Counted from the stretch's first letter, positions 18,193-28,440 are shown. The stretch: DNA of 64,000 bases from an uncultured Cohaesibacter sp. (GCF_963676485.1 NZ_OY781114.1:1364001-1428000), one strand, 5' to 3'. Numbers and translations: made by a program. The notes: generated from the sequence alone by a model not told the origin.

Positions 18193-19044
18193 TTAAAGCC
18201 CCAGCTTGCCTTCGCGCAGGCGGAAGAGCGTGATACCGGTCGATACAGCCAGATTGAGGCTCTCTGCCCGACCGTCCATGGGAATCTTGACCAGATGATC
18301 GCAGCACCGAGCAAAATCATCCGGCAGGCCCGATTGCTCGTTGCCCATCATTACCATCAAGGGATCTTTCGGCTCGACGGAGCGATAGTCCACCGCGCCC
18401 TGCAGATGGGTGCCGACAATTTCGCCGGGCCAGTTCTTGCGCCAATGGAGGAATTCCTCCCGCGTGGCACGATAGAGCGGCACATGGAATATGGAGCCCA
18501 TGGTAGCGCGCACAGCCTCAAGGCTGAAGGGATCTGTGGTCTCGCCAATCAGCAGCAAGGCGCTGGCGCCCACAGCGTCGGACGTGCGGATTGTGGTGCC
18601 AAGATTGCCCGGATCTTTCACCCCTTCCATGGCGACGACCATGTCGCCACCGGTGGCATTGGTATCAGAAACCAGATCTGAGAGCTTGCCATAATGCTGG
18701 CGGAAGACGCCGATCACATGCTGCGGGTTATCGCGATGGGTTAGCTTGGAGAGCACCTGCTCGGACACTTCCAAAATGAGCCCACCCTTGGCATAAACCT
18801 TGGCGGCCACCTGTTGGACCAGATCATGGCTCTTGATGGTCTTGGCATAGACCAGAATATCCGCATCCCAGCCTGCTTCCAGCGCGAAGGCCACAAGCTG
18901 CAACCCCTCGGCCATGAACTGTCCGGTCTGATTGCGCACCTTGCGCCGTTCAAGAGCACGAATATCCTTGATATGCTGGTTGGAGACGGCGGTGATTTCC
19001 TTGATCAGACCTTTTTTGGTCGCGCGGCTTTCCAATTCTGTCAT
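18193..19044 (-). CDS. TrmH/SpoU-family RNA 2'-O-methyltransferase
   Basis: This 283-aa protein has an N-terminal substrate-binding domain (KDIRALERRKVRNQTGQFMAEG) and a C-terminal knotted SPOUT domain. The three SpoU motifs are AMEGVKDPGNLGTTIRTSDA, MVMMGNEQSGLP and IPMDGRAESLNLAVSTGI. It methylates a ribose in tRNA or rRNA with SAM; the layout is closer to RlmB-like 23S enzymes than to TrmL. The ATG overlaps the stop of the upstream methyltransferase gene as ATGA, so two RNA-modifying enzymes are co-translated. Confidence 0.88.
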   Translation of the reverse strand: MTELESRATKKGLIKEITAVSNQHIKDIRALERRKVRNQTGQFMAEGLQLVAFALEAGWDADILVYAKTIKSHDLVQQVAAKVYAKGGLILEVSEQVLSKLTHRDNPQHVIGVFRQHYGKLSDLVSDTNATGGDMVVAMEGVKDPGNLGTTIRTSDAVGASALLLIGETTDPFSLEAVRATMGSIFHVPLYRATREEFLHWRKNWPGEIVGTHLQGAVDYRSVEPKDPLMVMMGNEQSGLPDDFARCCDHLVKIPMDGRAESLNLAVSTGITLFRLREGKLGL

Positions 19045-20261
19045 TGATCCGCCTCCTCTTGTTTGGTGAGTGGACGCCAGCGGGTATATAGCGAGGTATT
19101 GAGTGTCCGTGCCCCGCCCTCTTCAGCAATCATCAACTCGCCAGATTCCACAATGCCGCCCTGCCCGGTCATCACTTCGATCATCAACTCGTCAAAGGCC
19201 GCGTAGGAGGCCCGCATGGCATAGCATGTCAATGTGTAGAAGAGCGCCTCATTGGACAGGATCTGGCGGCAGGCATCCAGCATCTCGGGCAGCATTTCAA
19301 ACAGTTGCCAGACCTCACCCTTGGGGCCGCGTCCGAATTTTGGTGGATCAAGCAGGATGCCGTCATAGACATTGCCGCGACGGATCTCGCGCTGGACGAA
19401 TTTCATGGCATCATCAACAATCCAACGGATGGGCTTGTCATCAAGGTCGGCAAGCATCTGGTTTTCCTTGCCATAGCCGACGGCCTTCTTGGAGGCATCC
19501 ACATGGGTCACCTCAGCGCCAGCGCGGGCAGCAACCAGCGAGGCAACGCCGGAATAACCAAACAGATTGAGCACACGGGGGGGCCGTCCCAGATAGGCGG
19601 AACGGATCTGCTGGTCCATCCATGCCCAATGAGCGGCCTGCTCGGGGAAAAAGCCGACATGGCGGAAAGCGGTGAAGCGACCAAAGAAGCGGATATTGTC
19701 CCAGCTGGTTTCCCAGGTTTCGCCCAGCGGTGAGGGATAGCGCCAACGGCCGGGGCCCTCTTCTTCCAGATCACCGGTGAAGATCGCATCGGCAGCATCC
19801 CAGACATCGGCGCCAAGGCGCGGACTGCCCATGGCCTGCGGCTCGGGGCGCACGACGGTATAGGGTCCATAGCGCTCCAGCTTGCGCCCGTGCCCCATAT
19901 CCAACAGGGCATAATCCTCCCAAGGCTTGGTCACCATCAACGCAAAGGGTGCGCGGCGGGGCTGAGGGCCTTCAGGGCGCGGTGGCAGAACAAAGGGCTC
20001 GCGCACGTCATGCTGCGATTTACCCTGCGCTTGGCTCTGGGACTTGGCCCCATTTTTCGACTGGGATTTATCCCTCTCGCCATGCTTGACGATACGGCCC
20101 GGTTTGAACTCGGGTTTGCGACCTGACAGGCTACCGCGCGCGCCACGTTCGTCTTTGCCACGCGGCGCACCCGACGCGCCGCGTTTGCCGCCTGAGCCTG
20201 CTTTTGCCCCGCTTTTGGGGTTTCCTTGTCTGGAAGACTGTCCGCCGCGCCGCTGTGCCAT
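19041..20261 (-). CDS. Class I SAM-dependent rRNA methyltransferase (RlmI-like) with basic low-complexity N-terminus
   Basis: The C-terminal about 300 residues are a Rossmann-fold methyltransferase: NLFGYSGVASLVAARAGA (SAM motif I), THVDASKKAV, and YDGILLDPPKFGRG with the DPP(K/R)F motif of RlmI/RlmK enzymes. The first about 100 residues are Gly/Ser/Lys/Arg/Gln-rich and probably disordered, perhaps an RNA-binding tail. The likely role is cytosine or guanine methylation in 23S rRNA. The ATG at 20261 has AAGGA upstream; 20267 is also in frame. It shares an operon with the TrmH gene. Confidence 0.82.
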   Translation of the reverse strand: MAQRRGGQSSRQGNPKSGAKAGSGGKRGASGAPRGKDERGARGSLSGRKPEFKPGRIVKHGERDKSQSKNGAKSQSQAQGKSQHDVREPFVLPPRPEGPQPRRAPFALMVTKPWEDYALLDMGHGRKLERYGPYTVVRPEPQAMGSPRLGADVWDAADAIFTGDLEEEGPGRWRYPSPLGETWETSWDNIRFFGRFTAFRHVGFFPEQAAHWAWMDQQIRSAYLGRPPRVLNLFGYSGVASLVAARAGAEVTHVDASKKAVGYGKENQMLADLDDKPIRWIVDDAMKFVQREIRRGNVYDGILLDPPKFGRGPKGEVWQLFEMLPEMLDACRQILSNEALFYTLTCYAMRASYAAFDELMIEVMTGQGGIVESGELMIAEEGGARTLNTSLYTRWRPLTKQEEADQ

Positions 20262-20350
20262 AATCATCCTTGAGCGTTATCTATCTGGAGTGCCGGATCA
20301 AACACCGTATCCGGGGCCCTTCTATAGCGGCTGACAGGAAGACGCGCAAG

Positions 20351-20375
20351 AAAAAGGGCGGAAACCCCGCCCTTT
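20351..20375 (-). terminator. Terminator of Cache-type chemoreceptor gene
   Basis: On the minus strand, GGGCGG..CCGCCC is followed by TTTTT, just downstream of the gene ending at 20425. Confidence 0.75.
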
Positions 20376-20424
20376 GCTTTTCTATGCACATTCCACTGGT
20401 GGGATGCGCCTGCAATCGGACAGC

Positions 20425-22104
20425 CTATGCTTTTGATACCTTGAGCAGGAACTGGTCCACCGTGTTCGCCAACCCGTCAGCGCAGGCATGCACATCTCGT
20501 GATACGGCGTTGACATCATCGACCGCGCTATGGGTCTGCCCAACGGCACCGGAAACCACGCCGATATCCTGACTGAGAGCGGTTGTGCCCCGGGCAGCCT
20601 CCTGAATTGAATTGGCGATTTCATTGGTCGCCAGATTTTGCTGCTGGACCGCCTCGGAAATAGACGCTGTAAAGCTATTGACCTGTTCGATCGTGGTGCC
20701 AATCTCTTCAATGGACTGGACAGCCTCCTGCGTTTCGCCCTGAATGGCATTGATCTGGACGGAAATCTGCTCTGTTGCCTTGCTTGTCTGGTTGGCCAGT
20801 TCCTTGACTTCGGCGGCCACCACAGCAAAGCCCCTGCCCATCTCACCGGCGCGGGCAGCTTCTATCGTGGCGTTGAGAGCCAGCAGGTTGGTTTGTTCGG
20901 CAATGTCGCGAATAAGACTGACAACATCCCCGATTTGCTGGGCGGCTTCGGCAAGGCTGCCAACGCGGTCATTGGCGGCACCTGTTGTAATCATCGCGGT
21001 ATTGACAGCACTGGTTGCCTGATCGACTTGTCGGGCAATCTCGCCAATGGAAGCGGAAAATTCCTCACTGGCTGCCGCCACCGTTTGCACATTGGAAGAA
21101 GCAAGGGTTGCCGCATCCTGTGCCTGATGGGATCGTTCTGCGGAAGATTGCGACAAATCCGCAAGATTGTCAGCGGTGGTCTGCAGGCGTTGCATCTGTT
21201 CGGAAACCACTTGCAGTTCTTGGCTGGCTTCCTGGCGGAAGGACGCGATCAATTGATCAATCCGGCTTTGACGCTCCGCCTGTGCGAGCTGGTCTTTTTC
21301 CTGTTGAACGGCAAGCTGCCGACGTTCGGCGCCCATATCGCGGAAGATCTTGACGGCTTCGGCCATCTCGCCCAACTCGTCACCGCGTCCTTCTGCGGGG
21401 ATGGTTGTGACCGTTTCATTTGAAGCCAGCGACAACATGGCCCCTTTGAGGGTGCCCATGGGGCTGATGATGGAGCGAATTGTCAGCCACGCGGCCAGCA
21501 AGCTGAGCAACAGGATCGCTCCCCCAATCCCCAGCATGATCTCGGTATTGGTCCAGAGAATGGCCTGCAGATCATCCATATAGACGCCCGTGCCGATGAC
21601 CCAGCCCCATGGTGCAAAGCCTTTCACATAGGAAAGCTTGTCCACGGCGGTATCGGAGCCTGCCTTTGGCCACATATAGTCGACAAAACCGCTGCCTTGC
21701 GTTTGTACGGTCTTCACGAAGGTGGGAAAGATCGCAACGCCATTGGCATCCTTGAGCGAGCCAAGATCCTTGCCATTCAGCTCCGGCTTGGCGGCATGCA
21801 TCACAATGACATTGTCCATGTCATTGATCCAGAAATACTCCTTGCCACGGTAACGCATCGCTTCGATAGCCTTGGCGGCAGCGTCTTTGGCTTCCACCTC
21901 ACTCAGATCTCCGGCCTTGTAGAGATCATATTTCGACTGGGCAACATTGACGGCAGCATCTACGAGACTTTGAAGCTCCGCCGACTTCTGGTCGGAAAGC
22001 TCGCCCCGAAAGCTCACATCCATTGTAATGGTCAACACCGAAAGGCCAATAAAAAACAGGCCCACCAACAAATACAACCGCTTGGCAATGGTAAAACGCA
22101 TCAT
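20425..22104 (-). CDS. Methyl-accepting chemotaxis protein with sCache_2 sensor
   Basis: This is a 559-aa receptor with an N-terminal membrane segment ([18 protein letters not shown]). A periplasmic single Cache domain follows, marked by [20 protein letters not shown] and [17 protein letters not shown], typical of sCache_2 sensors for small organic acids. Next come a second membrane segment ([17 protein letters not shown]), HAMP and the MA domain with [19 protein letters not shown]. Two adjacent ATGs (22104, 22101) lie after GGGAAG; the open frame continues 45 codons upstream but without receptor-like sequence. It stands alone, with its own terminator. Confidence 0.9.
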   Translation of the reverse strand: MMRFTIAKRLYLLVGLFFIGLSVLTITMDVSFRGELSDQKSAELQSLVDAAVNVAQSKYDLYKAGDLSEVEAKDAAAKAIEAMRYRGKEYFWINDMDNVIVMHAAKPELNGKDLGSLKDANGVAIFPTFVKTVQTQGSGFVDYMWPKAGSDTAVDKLSYVKGFAPWGWVIGTGVYMDDLQAILWTNTEIMLGIGGAILLLSLLAAWLTIRSIISPMGTLKGAMLSLASNETVTTIPAEGRGDELGEMAEAVKIFRDMGAERRQLAVQQEKDQLAQAERQSRIDQLIASFRQEASQELQVVSEQMQRLQTTADNLADLSQSSAERSHQAQDAATLASSNVQTVAAASEEFSASIGEIARQVDQATSAVNTAMITTGAANDRVGSLAEAAQQIGDVVSLIRDIAEQTNLLALNATIEAARAGEMGRGFAVVAAEVKELANQTSKATEQISVQINAIQGETQEAVQSIEEIGTTIEQVNSFTASISEAVQQQNLATNEIANSIQEAARGTTALSQDIGVVSGAVGQTHSAVDDVNAVSRDVHACADGLANTVDQFLLKVSKA

Positions 22105-22417
22105 GCTTCCCGTTCTGTTGCGCCTGCAACGCTTCCTATTCAACATAATGGCCGCCGCTCTTGCAGCGATGCTATCCCAGCTCTTTACTTCTTGGAAAAT
22201 CCCCGCTTGCGTGTTTTTCCCGTAAAAGTAGAAAGCCATTTTTAAGTAGGTTAGGTAAACATAATGGACGGTTAGTTAAGAAGAACAGGAAAGCTGCATA
22301 TTAATTTACAACATATAACTGAAATAGAATAATGGCATATATCTAAAGTCTTGCATCAGCTAACACTCTCCAGAAGAATCCACCCCGCAGGAAGTATTAT
22401 TCTGGTTACAACCCAAC
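22105..22417. other. Intergenic region upstream of the Cache receptor
   Basis: This is an AT-rich stretch of about 310 bp without a gene. It must contain the receptor promoter, but I find no unambiguous element. Confidence 0.4.
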
Positions 22418-22452
22418 AAAAAATGCCCGGCAAAAGAAAGTTTGCCGGGCAT
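22418..22452 (-). terminator. Terminator of malonyl-CoA decarboxylase gene
   Basis: ATGCCCGGCAAA and TTTGCCGGGCAT form a 12-bp perfect stem, followed on the minus strand by a run of six T. Confidence 0.9.
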
Positions 22453-22480
22453 CATGTTTCTTGAAAGTGAAAAGGGCCAC

Positions 22481-23833
22481 TCAGGCCGTTTCTGCCTTTG
22501 GCGCAGCAGCCAATTTAGCTGGTGTCACGGCCGCCAGTTTGACTTTTGCATTGGCCAGAGATCTGACCTCGGAGGAGGCAGCAACCTTTCCGTCTGTTGC
22601 ATAGGCCTGATGGTGTTCTTCAATTTTGTTCTCGTCATAGAGATAGTTGACCATCACGCCCCAGCTGATGCTCCTACCGCGCTCGGAATGATCGGCATTG
22701 GCATGCACCTTGTGCAAGAGAGCACCATTGCCAAGATGGAAATTGGCAACAGGGTCATAGGCGGTGCCCTTCTTGCTGCGCGCATTGACAAGATAGCGCG
22801 CGGCCAGCCTTTGGACGAAATCGTCGGCGGGCAGTTCATCGTCGCCCAATTGTTCCAGAACCGCACGTTCTTCAGGCTTGAGCAGCGGGTCTTCATTTTC
22901 AATGGCACTCTTGACCCAGCGGCGGAAGCCGGGCACCGGGGACAGGGTGACAAAGGTATGCAGTGCCGGGAATTCCTTCTGCAGCTCTGCCACAACCTGC
23001 TTGATAAGGAAGTTACCAAAGGAAATGCCTCGCAGGCCAACCTGACAGTTGGAGATGGAATAGAAAATCGCAGCATTGGCTATGCCGGGCTCGATATGCT
23101 CCCTCTCCTGCTCCAGAATGGAGGCAATGGATTTCGGAATTTCACGCGTCAACGCCACTTCGACAAAGATCAGCGGGTCCGTTGGCATCGCAGGGTGGAA
23201 AAAGGCAAAGAGGCGGCGATCAGGGTCAGCCACGCGCTGGCGCAGATCGTCCCAGCCATGAATACGGTGCACAGCTTCATAGGCAATGATCTTTTCCAGA
23301 ATCTCGGCAGAGGTGGACCAATCAATCCGCTCGATCTCGAGGAAGCCACGGTTGAACCATGCGGAAAACAGATGCTGGAAGTCATGATCAAGGCTCTTGA
23401 GCTCCGGCTCGGCCTTCACATAGTTCAGCAAATCAGCGCGCATATTCACAAGACGGGCCGTTGAGCCGGGCACGCGGTTGAGGCGGCGGATAAGTTCCTG
23501 GCTTTTGGGTTCGGCAGCAAAATAAAGCTCCCGCGCGGCGGCATGATCGCCCGGCTCCCATGCAGCTACAGCCTTTGCCAGAGCATCATGATCAACGCCG
23601 AATTCTTCAGCAACCCTCACGAAAAAGTCGTGGCGCTCTTCCTCTGACGCTGCCTCATAGATTTCCAGAATCTTGAGGGCGTTTTTCAATCCGGAGGCTT
23701 CGCCCTTGTCGCCGACAAGCTCTTTGCAAAGCGGGATGAGCTGGTCGGCGGCCATTGCCGCCTTGGACGACAGGAAGGGGCCAGCATTCGCAATGCGTTG
23801 AAGCATGTCGCTCAGAAAACTCTTGGCTGCCAT
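22481..23833 (-). CDS. Malonyl-CoA decarboxylase
   Basis: This 450-aa protein converts malonyl-CoA to acetyl-CoA and CO2. It has the N-terminal helical domain (about 1-150) and the GNAT-like catalytic domain of the MLYCD family. The active-site Ser is in TLSPVPGFRRW and the His in DPVANFHLGNGA; YSISNCQVGLRGISFGNFLIK is also conserved. The last about 15 residues are Ala/Lys-rich. It is monocistronic between a terminator and a 226-bp gap. In rhizobia such enzymes take part in malonate use or in draining malonyl-CoA; no matB or malonate carrier is adjacent. Confidence 0.92.
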   Translation of the reverse strand: MAAKSFLSDMLQRIANAGPFLSSKAAMAADQLIPLCKELVGDKGEASGLKNALKILEIYEAASEEERHDFFVRVAEEFGVDHDALAKAVAAWEPGDHAAARELYFAAEPKSQELIRRLNRVPGSTARLVNMRADLLNYVKAEPELKSLDHDFQHLFSAWFNRGFLEIERIDWSTSAEILEKIIAYEAVHRIHGWDDLRQRVADPDRRLFAFFHPAMPTDPLIFVEVALTREIPKSIASILEQEREHIEPGIANAAIFYSISNCQVGLRGISFGNFLIKQVVAELQKEFPALHTFVTLSPVPGFRRWVKSAIENEDPLLKPEERAVLEQLGDDELPADDFVQRLAARYLVNARSKKGTAYDPVANFHLGNGALLHKVHANADHSERGRSISWGVMVNYLYDENKIEEHHQAYATDGKVAASSEVRSLANAKVKLAAVTPAKLAAAPKAETA

Positions 23834-24059
23834 CGTATAAACCCCTTTGGTTTCTTTGATCTCGAACGCAAAATCTCACCGTTAAAGATGTCATTTTTTT
23901 GAATTTCAATCAGAAAATAGGGTCCGTAAAGAGGGGGTTCAAGTTATCTCTTTGCAGCAGTCATCATGCCGCGGCCGCAAATGGCCATGAGCTTCATCCA
24001 GAATGCCAAGATCGGAGCCCGAACGGGAAGACATGCAGGCTCACTTTCAACCATAGGGG

Positions 24060-25136
24060 TCACTTGTCGTAATAGTCGCGGAACCAGTGTATGAACTTGC
24101 CTACACCGGCGCGAATGTCGGTTTTTGGCGCATAATCGGTCAGCGACTTGAGCAGATCGCAGTTGGCATATGTCTCGTAGACATCGCCCTTCTGCATTGG
24201 CAGATAGTTGCGTTGGGCCTTTTTACCCAGCTCAGCCTCAATCGCATCGACAAAATCGAGCAGGCGCACCTTGTTCGAGTTGCCGATATTGACCACGCGA
24301 TAAGGGGCAACAGGAGACAAACTGTCCCCTTCCTTCACAACACCGTCTTCGGGGCGCTCGGGCACCGCATCAATCAACAGGCGGATGGCGCGCACAAGAT
24401 CGTCGATATAGGTGAAATCGCGATACATTTCGCCATTATTGTAGATGTCGATCGGACGTCCATCGAGAATGGCGTCGGTGAATTTGAACAGGGCCATGTC
24501 TGGTCGGCCCCAAGGGCCATAGACGGTGAAGAAGCGGAACATAGTCACCGGCAGCCCCCAGAGATGGGCGTAGGAATGGGCCATGCTCTCGCAGGATTTC
24601 TTTGTGGCCGCATAGAAGGAAACCTGAAGATCCACCTTGTCCGTTTCACGAAACGGCTGAACCTCATTGGCGCCATAGACCGACGAGGTGGAGGCCATCA
24701 ACAGATGCTCGACCTTGAGCTGGTTGGCGGCCTCAAGAATATTGAAACTGCCCACGATGTTGGATTCCAGATAGGAGCGGGGATTCTCCATGCTGTAGCG
24801 CACACCGGCCTGACCAGCCAGATGCACAATCACATCGGGCTTGAAGTCGCTCATCACCTGATTGAGCAAGTCAGCATCTTCCAGCATGCCGATGGTTGCC
24901 TGAAAGCACTCATTCTGGAGCAGCATGGCGTGGCGGCGTTCTTTCAGTTTCACGTCGTAATAATCCGTCATGGCATCATAGCCATGCACGGCAAACCCTT
25001 CGGCAAGAAGCAATTTGGCAAGATGAAAACCGATGAAGCCGGCGGTGCCCGTAATGAATACGCGTTTCAAGACTTTTTCTTTCTTTTGCAGTGTTTCCGC
25101 GTTTGGCAGCAACCGCCGAAACCATCTGATGTCCAA
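24060..25136 (-). CDS. UDP-glucuronate 4-epimerase-like nucleotide-sugar epimerase
   Basis: This extended SDR has [14 protein letters not shown] (NAD binding), the catalytic Tyr-Lys in [11 protein letters not shown], the Ser/Thr in MASTSSVYG, and [19 protein letters not shown], the hallmark of UDP-glucuronate/galacturonate epimerases (LpsL/Cap type). It would make UDP-galacturonate for lipopolysaccharide or capsule. The listed start (358 aa) carries about 22 extra residues before the fold; a TTG at 25070 directly before KRVFITG is a good alternative. No polysaccharide genes lie beside it. Confidence 0.82.
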   Translation of the reverse strand: MDIRWFRRLLPNAETLQKKEKVLKRVFITGTAGFIGFHLAKLLLAEGFAVHGYDAMTDYYDVKLKERRHAMLLQNECFQATIGMLEDADLLNQVMSDFKPDVIVHLAGQAGVRYSMENPRSYLESNIVGSFNILEAANQLKVEHLLMASTSSVYGANEVQPFRETDKVDLQVSFYAATKKSCESMAHSYAHLWGLPVTMFRFFTVYGPWGRPDMALFKFTDAILDGRPIDIYNNGEMYRDFTYIDDLVRAIRLLIDAVPERPEDGVVKEGDSLSPVAPYRVVNIGNSNKVRLLDFVDAIEAELGKKAQRNYLPMQKGDVYETYANCDLLKSLTDYAPKTDIRAGVGKFIHWFRDYYDK

Positions 25137-25224
25137 GCCTTGTGCTTAGCGTATTGGCCAGTTGGCATGCAACTCTTTATCCGGATCCTCGACAAAAGAG
25201 CCAATCAGGAGCCGCTTATGGGCC

Positions 25225-25259
25225 AAAAGAAACCGGCTCCAGTTTCCCAAAGCCGGTTT
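25225..25259 (-). terminator. Terminator of the pta-ackA operon
   Basis: AAACCGGCT and AGCCGGTTT pair around a 12-nt loop; on the minus strand TTTCTTTT follows. Confidence 0.75.
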
Positions 25260-25284
25260 GCATTGATGTGTCTGATTGTCTGGC

Positions 25285-26487
25285 TTATGCCGACAGGTTG
25301 TTCACGGCATGCTGAGCGATCATGAATTCTTCATTGGTCGGAATGACCAAGACAGGAACAGAGCCTTCTGCAGAAATCAGTTCAACACCGCGGGTGTCGT
25401 TCTGCTGAGCGTCGAGCTTGATGCCCATAAAGGCCAGATCAGCGCAGACTTTGTCGCGGATGATCGGTCCGTTTTCACCAATCCCTGCCGTAAAGACGAG
25501 AGCGTCGATACCGCCAAGGGCGACAGCCAGAGAAGCGATCTGCTTGGCCGTACGCTGGCAAAAGATATCCATAGCCAGAACGGCACCCGGAGCATCACTC
25601 TCTTCAATATCGCGCATGTCGTTGGAGATGTCGGAAATGCCCAGAATGCCGCATTTGTAATAGAGCATTTTTTCCAGATCATCGACATCCATGTTGTATT
25701 CACGCATCAGATAGATCAGCACGCCCGGATCCATGCTGCCCGGACGGGTTCCCATAGGAATGCCGTCAAGCGCGGAGAAGCCCATGGACGTGTCGATGCA
25801 GACGCCATCCTGCAAGGCAGCAAGGCTTGCGCCGCTGCCAAGGTGCGCAACCACGACTTTGCCCTTGGCAAGGTCTGGTTTGTTTTCGCGCAGGTTGTAG
25901 GCGATATATTCGTAGGACAGACCATGCATCCCATAGCGGGTGACGCCGGCATCGGTATATTCCTTCGGAATGGCGAAGGTGCTGTTGATGGCCGGAATGG
26001 TGCGGTGGAAGGCAGTGTCGAAGCAGGCAATCTGAGGCAGATCAGGACGGTTGGCAGCGAGCGCCTTGATGGCGGCCACATTCTGCGGCTGATGCAGAGG
26101 AGCCAGTGACGCAAGGCTGGTCAGCTTTTCGATGACCTCATCGGTGATGAGCACAGGCTTGTCGAAGGTTGCACCACCATGAACCACGCGATGGCCAGCG
26201 CCGATCAGCGGCAGATCTTCAGGCAGCTTGCTTTCGATCCATTCCAGCAGATGCGGGAGAATAGCAGGAACCGTACCCTGATCAAGATGCTCCCAAGAGT
26301 CATCGGCCAAAAGTTCCTTGGCAGCCGTTTTTACCTTCAGGTGAGCCGTACAGCCGATGCCATCGAGCTGACCACCGAAATAGAGTGCAATTTTCTGATC
26401 AGCGTCACCAACCTGAAACACCGTGAATTTCACGCTGGATGATCCGCTGTTCAGGACCAGCAAAGCGCCTTTTTTAATATCTGTCAT
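25285..26487 (-). CDS. ackA: Acetate kinase
   Basis: This 400-aa protein has the ASKHA fold with LNSGSSSVKFTVF at the N-terminus, HRVVHGG, the conserved THGxS-like RYGMHGLSYEYI, HLGSGASLAALQDG, DTSMGFSALDGIPMGTRPG and FTAGIGENG. It makes ATP and acetate from acetyl phosphate, or the reverse during acetate assimilation. It lies 36 nt behind the MaoC-Pta fusion gene, so acyl-CoA to acyl phosphate to acyl acid plus ATP is encoded as one unit. The last gene of the operon, it is followed by a terminator. Confidence 0.95.
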   Translation of the reverse strand: MTDIKKGALLVLNSGSSSVKFTVFQVGDADQKIALYFGGQLDGIGCTAHLKVKTAAKELLADDSWEHLDQGTVPAILPHLLEWIESKLPEDLPLIGAGHRVVHGGATFDKPVLITDEVIEKLTSLASLAPLHQPQNVAAIKALAANRPDLPQIACFDTAFHRTIPAINSTFAIPKEYTDAGVTRYGMHGLSYEYIAYNLRENKPDLAKGKVVVAHLGSGASLAALQDGVCIDTSMGFSALDGIPMGTRPGSMDPGVLIYLMREYNMDVDDLEKMLYYKCGILGISDISNDMRDIEESDAPGAVLAMDIFCQRTAKQIASLAVALGGIDALVFTAGIGENGPIIRDKVCADLAFMGIKLDAQQNDTRGVELISAEGSVPVLVIPTNEEFMIAQHAVNNLSA

Positions 26488-26523
26488 TGGTTCTTTTCTT
26501 TCTATTCAAACTAGGTGGCCCGA

Positions 26524-27936
26524 CTATCTGTTTGCCAACAGAACAGCCAGAGCACATGAAGCAAGGCGCGCCGACAAACTGTCAGCACGACTGGTCAGGA
26601 TAACCGGAACAGCAGCCCCCAATACAATACCGGCGGCATTGGCATGGGCCAGGAAAGAAAGCTGCTTGACCAGCATATTTGCGGATGCAAGATCCGGAGC
26701 CAAAAGAATGTCCGGATCACCAGCAACCTCTGATTTGATGCCCTTGGTCATTGCTGCGTCCTTCGAAATGGCATTATCGAAGGCCAATGGGCCGTCAAGA
26801 ATTGCACCCTTGATCTGTCCACGGTCTGCCATCTTGCACAGAACCGCAGCGTCAACGGTGGAAATGATTTTCGGGTTTACGGTTTCTAACGCGGAGAGAA
26901 TGGCCACCTTGGGTTGTTCAACGCCCAGCACATTAGCGAGCGCAACCGCATTTTGAATGATATGCGCCTTGTCATCGGCGTTGGGAGAAATATTGACCAC
27001 ACCATCCGTGATCAGCAATGGCTTGTGATAGGTCGGTACATTCATGACGAACACGTGGCTGATGCGATGGTAAGTCCGCAGGCCGCTATCGCGCCGCACA
27101 ACCGCCGCCATCAGTTCATCCGTATGCAGGGAGCCTTTCATAACGGCCCCCACTTCCCCTGTCTTAGCCAGGGCAACGCCCTTGAGTGCGGCGTCTTTTT
27201 CGTGGCGCGCATCGACAAGGCGGAACGCGGAGATATCGAGATCCAGTTCCCTTGCAAGCGCTTTAATGACGGACTGCGGCCCGACCAGCACCGGATCAAT
27301 CAGCCCTATACGGGCGCTATCACATGCGCCTTGAAGGGACAGGGCATCGCAGGGATAGATAACGGCTGTCGGCAAAGGATCATGGTCAGCACACTGATCA
27401 GACAGGGACGTCAGCTGATCATGCGCAATGAACTGAAAATCGGGTAAGCTGTGTCCGGGTTGATGGCAATGCTTGCTTGGCGGGATGACCTCGGCGGTGC
27501 CCTCCACCAGAATATTGCCCTGCTGATCGGTCATCCTGCAATCGAACGTCACCTGCTTGTGGCCTTTGGCTGCGATTTTCTTGGAGACAACCGAGACCGA
27601 GGCAGTGACGCAGGCACCCAGCGGAATGGGCGCCCGGAACTTCAAAGTCTGTTTGCGATAGATGGTGCCCGGTCCGGGCAACTGCGAGCCGAGCAAGCCG
27701 CTGAAAATCGCTCCGGCCCACATGCCATGGCCAGCCGGCAGCGAGAAGACAGCATTATCCGCCCCTTCAGGAAAATGAAGTGGATCGACATTGCCAGAAA
27801 CCATCGCAAACAGATTTACATCTGTCTGTGTCAGACTTCGGGTTACGCTGGCGCACTGCCCCACCATAAGCTCATCAAAGGTCAGACTTGTGAGCTTTAC
27901 GATCGGCTGTTGGAGTGCGAAGGGAGGGACGGTCAT
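26524..27936 (-). CDS. MaoC hydratase-like / phosphate acetyltransferase fusion
   Basis: This 470-aa protein has two parts. Residues about 10-145 form a MaoC hot-dog domain (SLTQTDVNLFAMVSGNVDPLH, PAGHGMWAGAIFSGLL, with the Asp-x4-His hydratase pair). Residues about 160-470 form a PTA/PTB domain (SARIGLIDPVLVGP, VMKGSLHTDELM, RISHVFVMNVP, ITDGVVNISP, VAILSALETVNPK, GDPDILLAPDLASANMLVKQL). It is known as a bifunctional enoyl-CoA hydratase/phosphate acetyltransferase. The product is an acyl phosphate for AckA. Whether the hydratase half is active on crotonyl-type CoAs is not shown. Confidence 0.88.
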   Translation of the reverse strand: MTVPPFALQQPIVKLTSLTFDELMVGQCASVTRSLTQTDVNLFAMVSGNVDPLHFPEGADNAVFSLPAGHGMWAGAIFSGLLGSQLPGPGTIYRKQTLKFRAPIPLGACVTASVSVVSKKIAAKGHKQVTFDCRMTDQQGNILVEGTAEVIPPSKHCHQPGHSLPDFQFIAHDQLTSLSDQCADHDPLPTAVIYPCDALSLQGACDSARIGLIDPVLVGPQSVIKALARELDLDISAFRLVDARHEKDAALKGVALAKTGEVGAVMKGSLHTDELMAAVVRRDSGLRTYHRISHVFVMNVPTYHKPLLITDGVVNISPNADDKAHIIQNAVALANVLGVEQPKVAILSALETVNPKIISTVDAAVLCKMADRGQIKGAILDGPLAFDNAISKDAAMTKGIKSEVAGDPDILLAPDLASANMLVKQLSFLAHANAAGIVLGAAVPVILTSRADSLSARLASCALAVLLANR

Positions 27937-28347
27937 GAACTCTCTACATCACTTCATTCTAGAACGAGACATCGGCATATAACTTGCGCAGAACGCATAT
28001 CCATACAACAAGTTATTCATAAAACGCATATCTGCTTCCTAGATTATCATTTTTGTGCAGTGCAATCAAAATTAGAATATCTCTAATAATCTCTGTAAGA
28101 TACTGGATTCACGTGAGTGAGTTTAATCGCATAGCTGATATTCGCTGATGGAGTATCGATATATGGATCGAAAATAGTTTCAAAGATTTCTCAATAAGCA
28201 CAACTACTTAAGTTGACGATCAGTTTACAGAAACGGCCCTTCAAGTCAATTTTCTTCTTATCACAATGAGATGCTCTGAGGCTCTGCCAATCAAGCAAAT
28301 AAGAACCAGTTCCGCTTGGTCTCAGCCATTTGCTAGCAGTTGCACAC
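27937..28347. other. Upstream region of the maoC-pta/ackA operon with repeats
   Basis: No gene is seen. Close to the operon start are an 8-bp inverted repeat, ATAACTTG (27979-27986) and CAAGTTAT (28009-28016), and a direct repeat AACGCATATC (27992-28001 and 28023-28032), 31 bp apart. These are candidate sites for a regulator of the operon. The rest is AT-rich. Confidence 0.4.
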
Positions 28348-28382
28348 AAAAAGCCGACCACCCGGTATCCGGATGATCGGCT
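28348..28382 (-). terminator. Terminator of BA14K gene
   Basis: On the minus strand, AGCCGATCATCCGG pairs imperfectly with CCGGGTGGTCGGCT and is followed by TTTTGTG. Confidence 0.65.
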
Positions 28383-28440
28383 CGTCAGATGAACATCAAG
28401 AGGCACATGTCACTGTGCCTTCTTTGGGCTTTGCGCCGCC

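Noticed and set aside
22442-23464. 340-codon plus-strand frame opposite malonyl-CoA decarboxylase
   Set aside because: It begins inside the terminator hairpin and mirrors the decarboxylase.
24087-25325. Long plus-strand open frame (412 codons) opposite the epimerase gene
   Set aside because: It is antisense to a well-supported SDR epimerase with all catalytic motifs, and its translation shows no domain.
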